This document shows, in pieces, positions 21,057 to 21,065 of a DNA stretch of 21,065 nucleotides; the stretch's first letter is position 1, and each line of letters opens with the position of its first letter. Source of the DNA: JAXHTH01 sp034211115. Lineage in GTDB: Bacteria > Planctomycetota > Phycisphaerae > Phycisphaerales > SM1A02. The stretch covers positions 1 through 21,065 of the forward strand of contig JAXHTH010000087.1 in assembly GCA_034211115.1 (NCBI GenBank). The letters are read 5' to 3'. The position numbers were made by a program, and so were the translations under genes. The notes under the pieces are model-generated. The model was not told the DNA's origin and ran no database searches. It saw nothing but the letters and a program-made list of their open reading frames with translations.

Positions 21057-21065
21057 AAGTCCAGC

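Larger units (their letters stand above)
20758..21065. other. region without a convincing gene at right edge
   Basis: After the HD hydrolase stop I find only short overlapping frames on both strands (under 80 codons) with no recognisable domain or good ribosome-binding site. The region contains the 13-bp hairpin at 20772-20805 and an imperfect palindrome at 21039-21056. I see no tRNA. Confidence 0.45.

Overview
The window is high-GC bacterial DNA (72% GC in 60-base lines I counted by hand in the two largest genes). Every convincing gene is on the + strand. It looks like a phage-defence island next to the integrase end of a mobile element. I cannot assign the host from sequence alone. The codon bias and the island content would fit a planctomycete, proteobacterium or similar high-GC Gram-negative, and that is only a weak guess.

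Defence block (1-17335). The left edge cuts into a very large Eco57I/PglX-like adenine-specific DNA methylase ('M', open from base 1 to 5379). The right end of the block is a 1974-residue helicase ('H', 11411-17335). H has DEAH helicase motifs, zinc-binding cysteine clusters, a DUF1998-type cysteine cluster, a possible Vsr/DUF559-like nuclease fold and a C-terminal LexA-like S24 peptidase domain. This pairing recalls DISARM and Druantia systems, but the operon visible here matches no canonical type. Between M and H sit three accessory modules: a DUF3644 HEPN-type RNase candidate (5423-6487), an SF1 UvrD/HelD-like helicase (6776-9121), and an AbiEi/AbiEii type IV toxin-antitoxin pair (9628-11407). 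The AbiE pair has a duplicated 75-bp operator-like repeat at its 5' end.

The most unusual structure is between the modules. At 6530-6757 and at 9145-9486 there are two short chimeric reading frames. Each starts with the first 32 codons of an H gene and then switches in frame to the 3' part of an M gene. Both switch at the same H codon (His32) but enter M at different places. The layout is therefore M - cargo1 - [h/m scar] - cargo2 - [h/m scar] - cargo3 - H, so every cargo lies between an M 3' end and an H 5' end. I infer that several M-cargo-H units were joined in tandem and that the internal H...M stretches were deleted. This would let one methylase/helicase pair accumulate accessory defence genes.

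Mobile-element block (17336-21065). After a 217-bp spacer comes a small gene of unknown function (17553-18047), a tyrosine recombinase with a plausible promoter, a DUF932 (TIGR03299-type) phage/plasmid-like protein, and a small RelA/SpoT-type HD hydrolase. The last 308 bases hold no convincing gene. They contain a perfect 13-bp hairpin and an imperfect palindrome.

A plausible working model is that M marks host DNA and H, with its possible nuclease and LexA-like modules, acts on unmodified or invading DNA. The HEPN, UvrD and AbiE cargo would add layers of restriction or abortive response. This model is inference from domain content and synteny.
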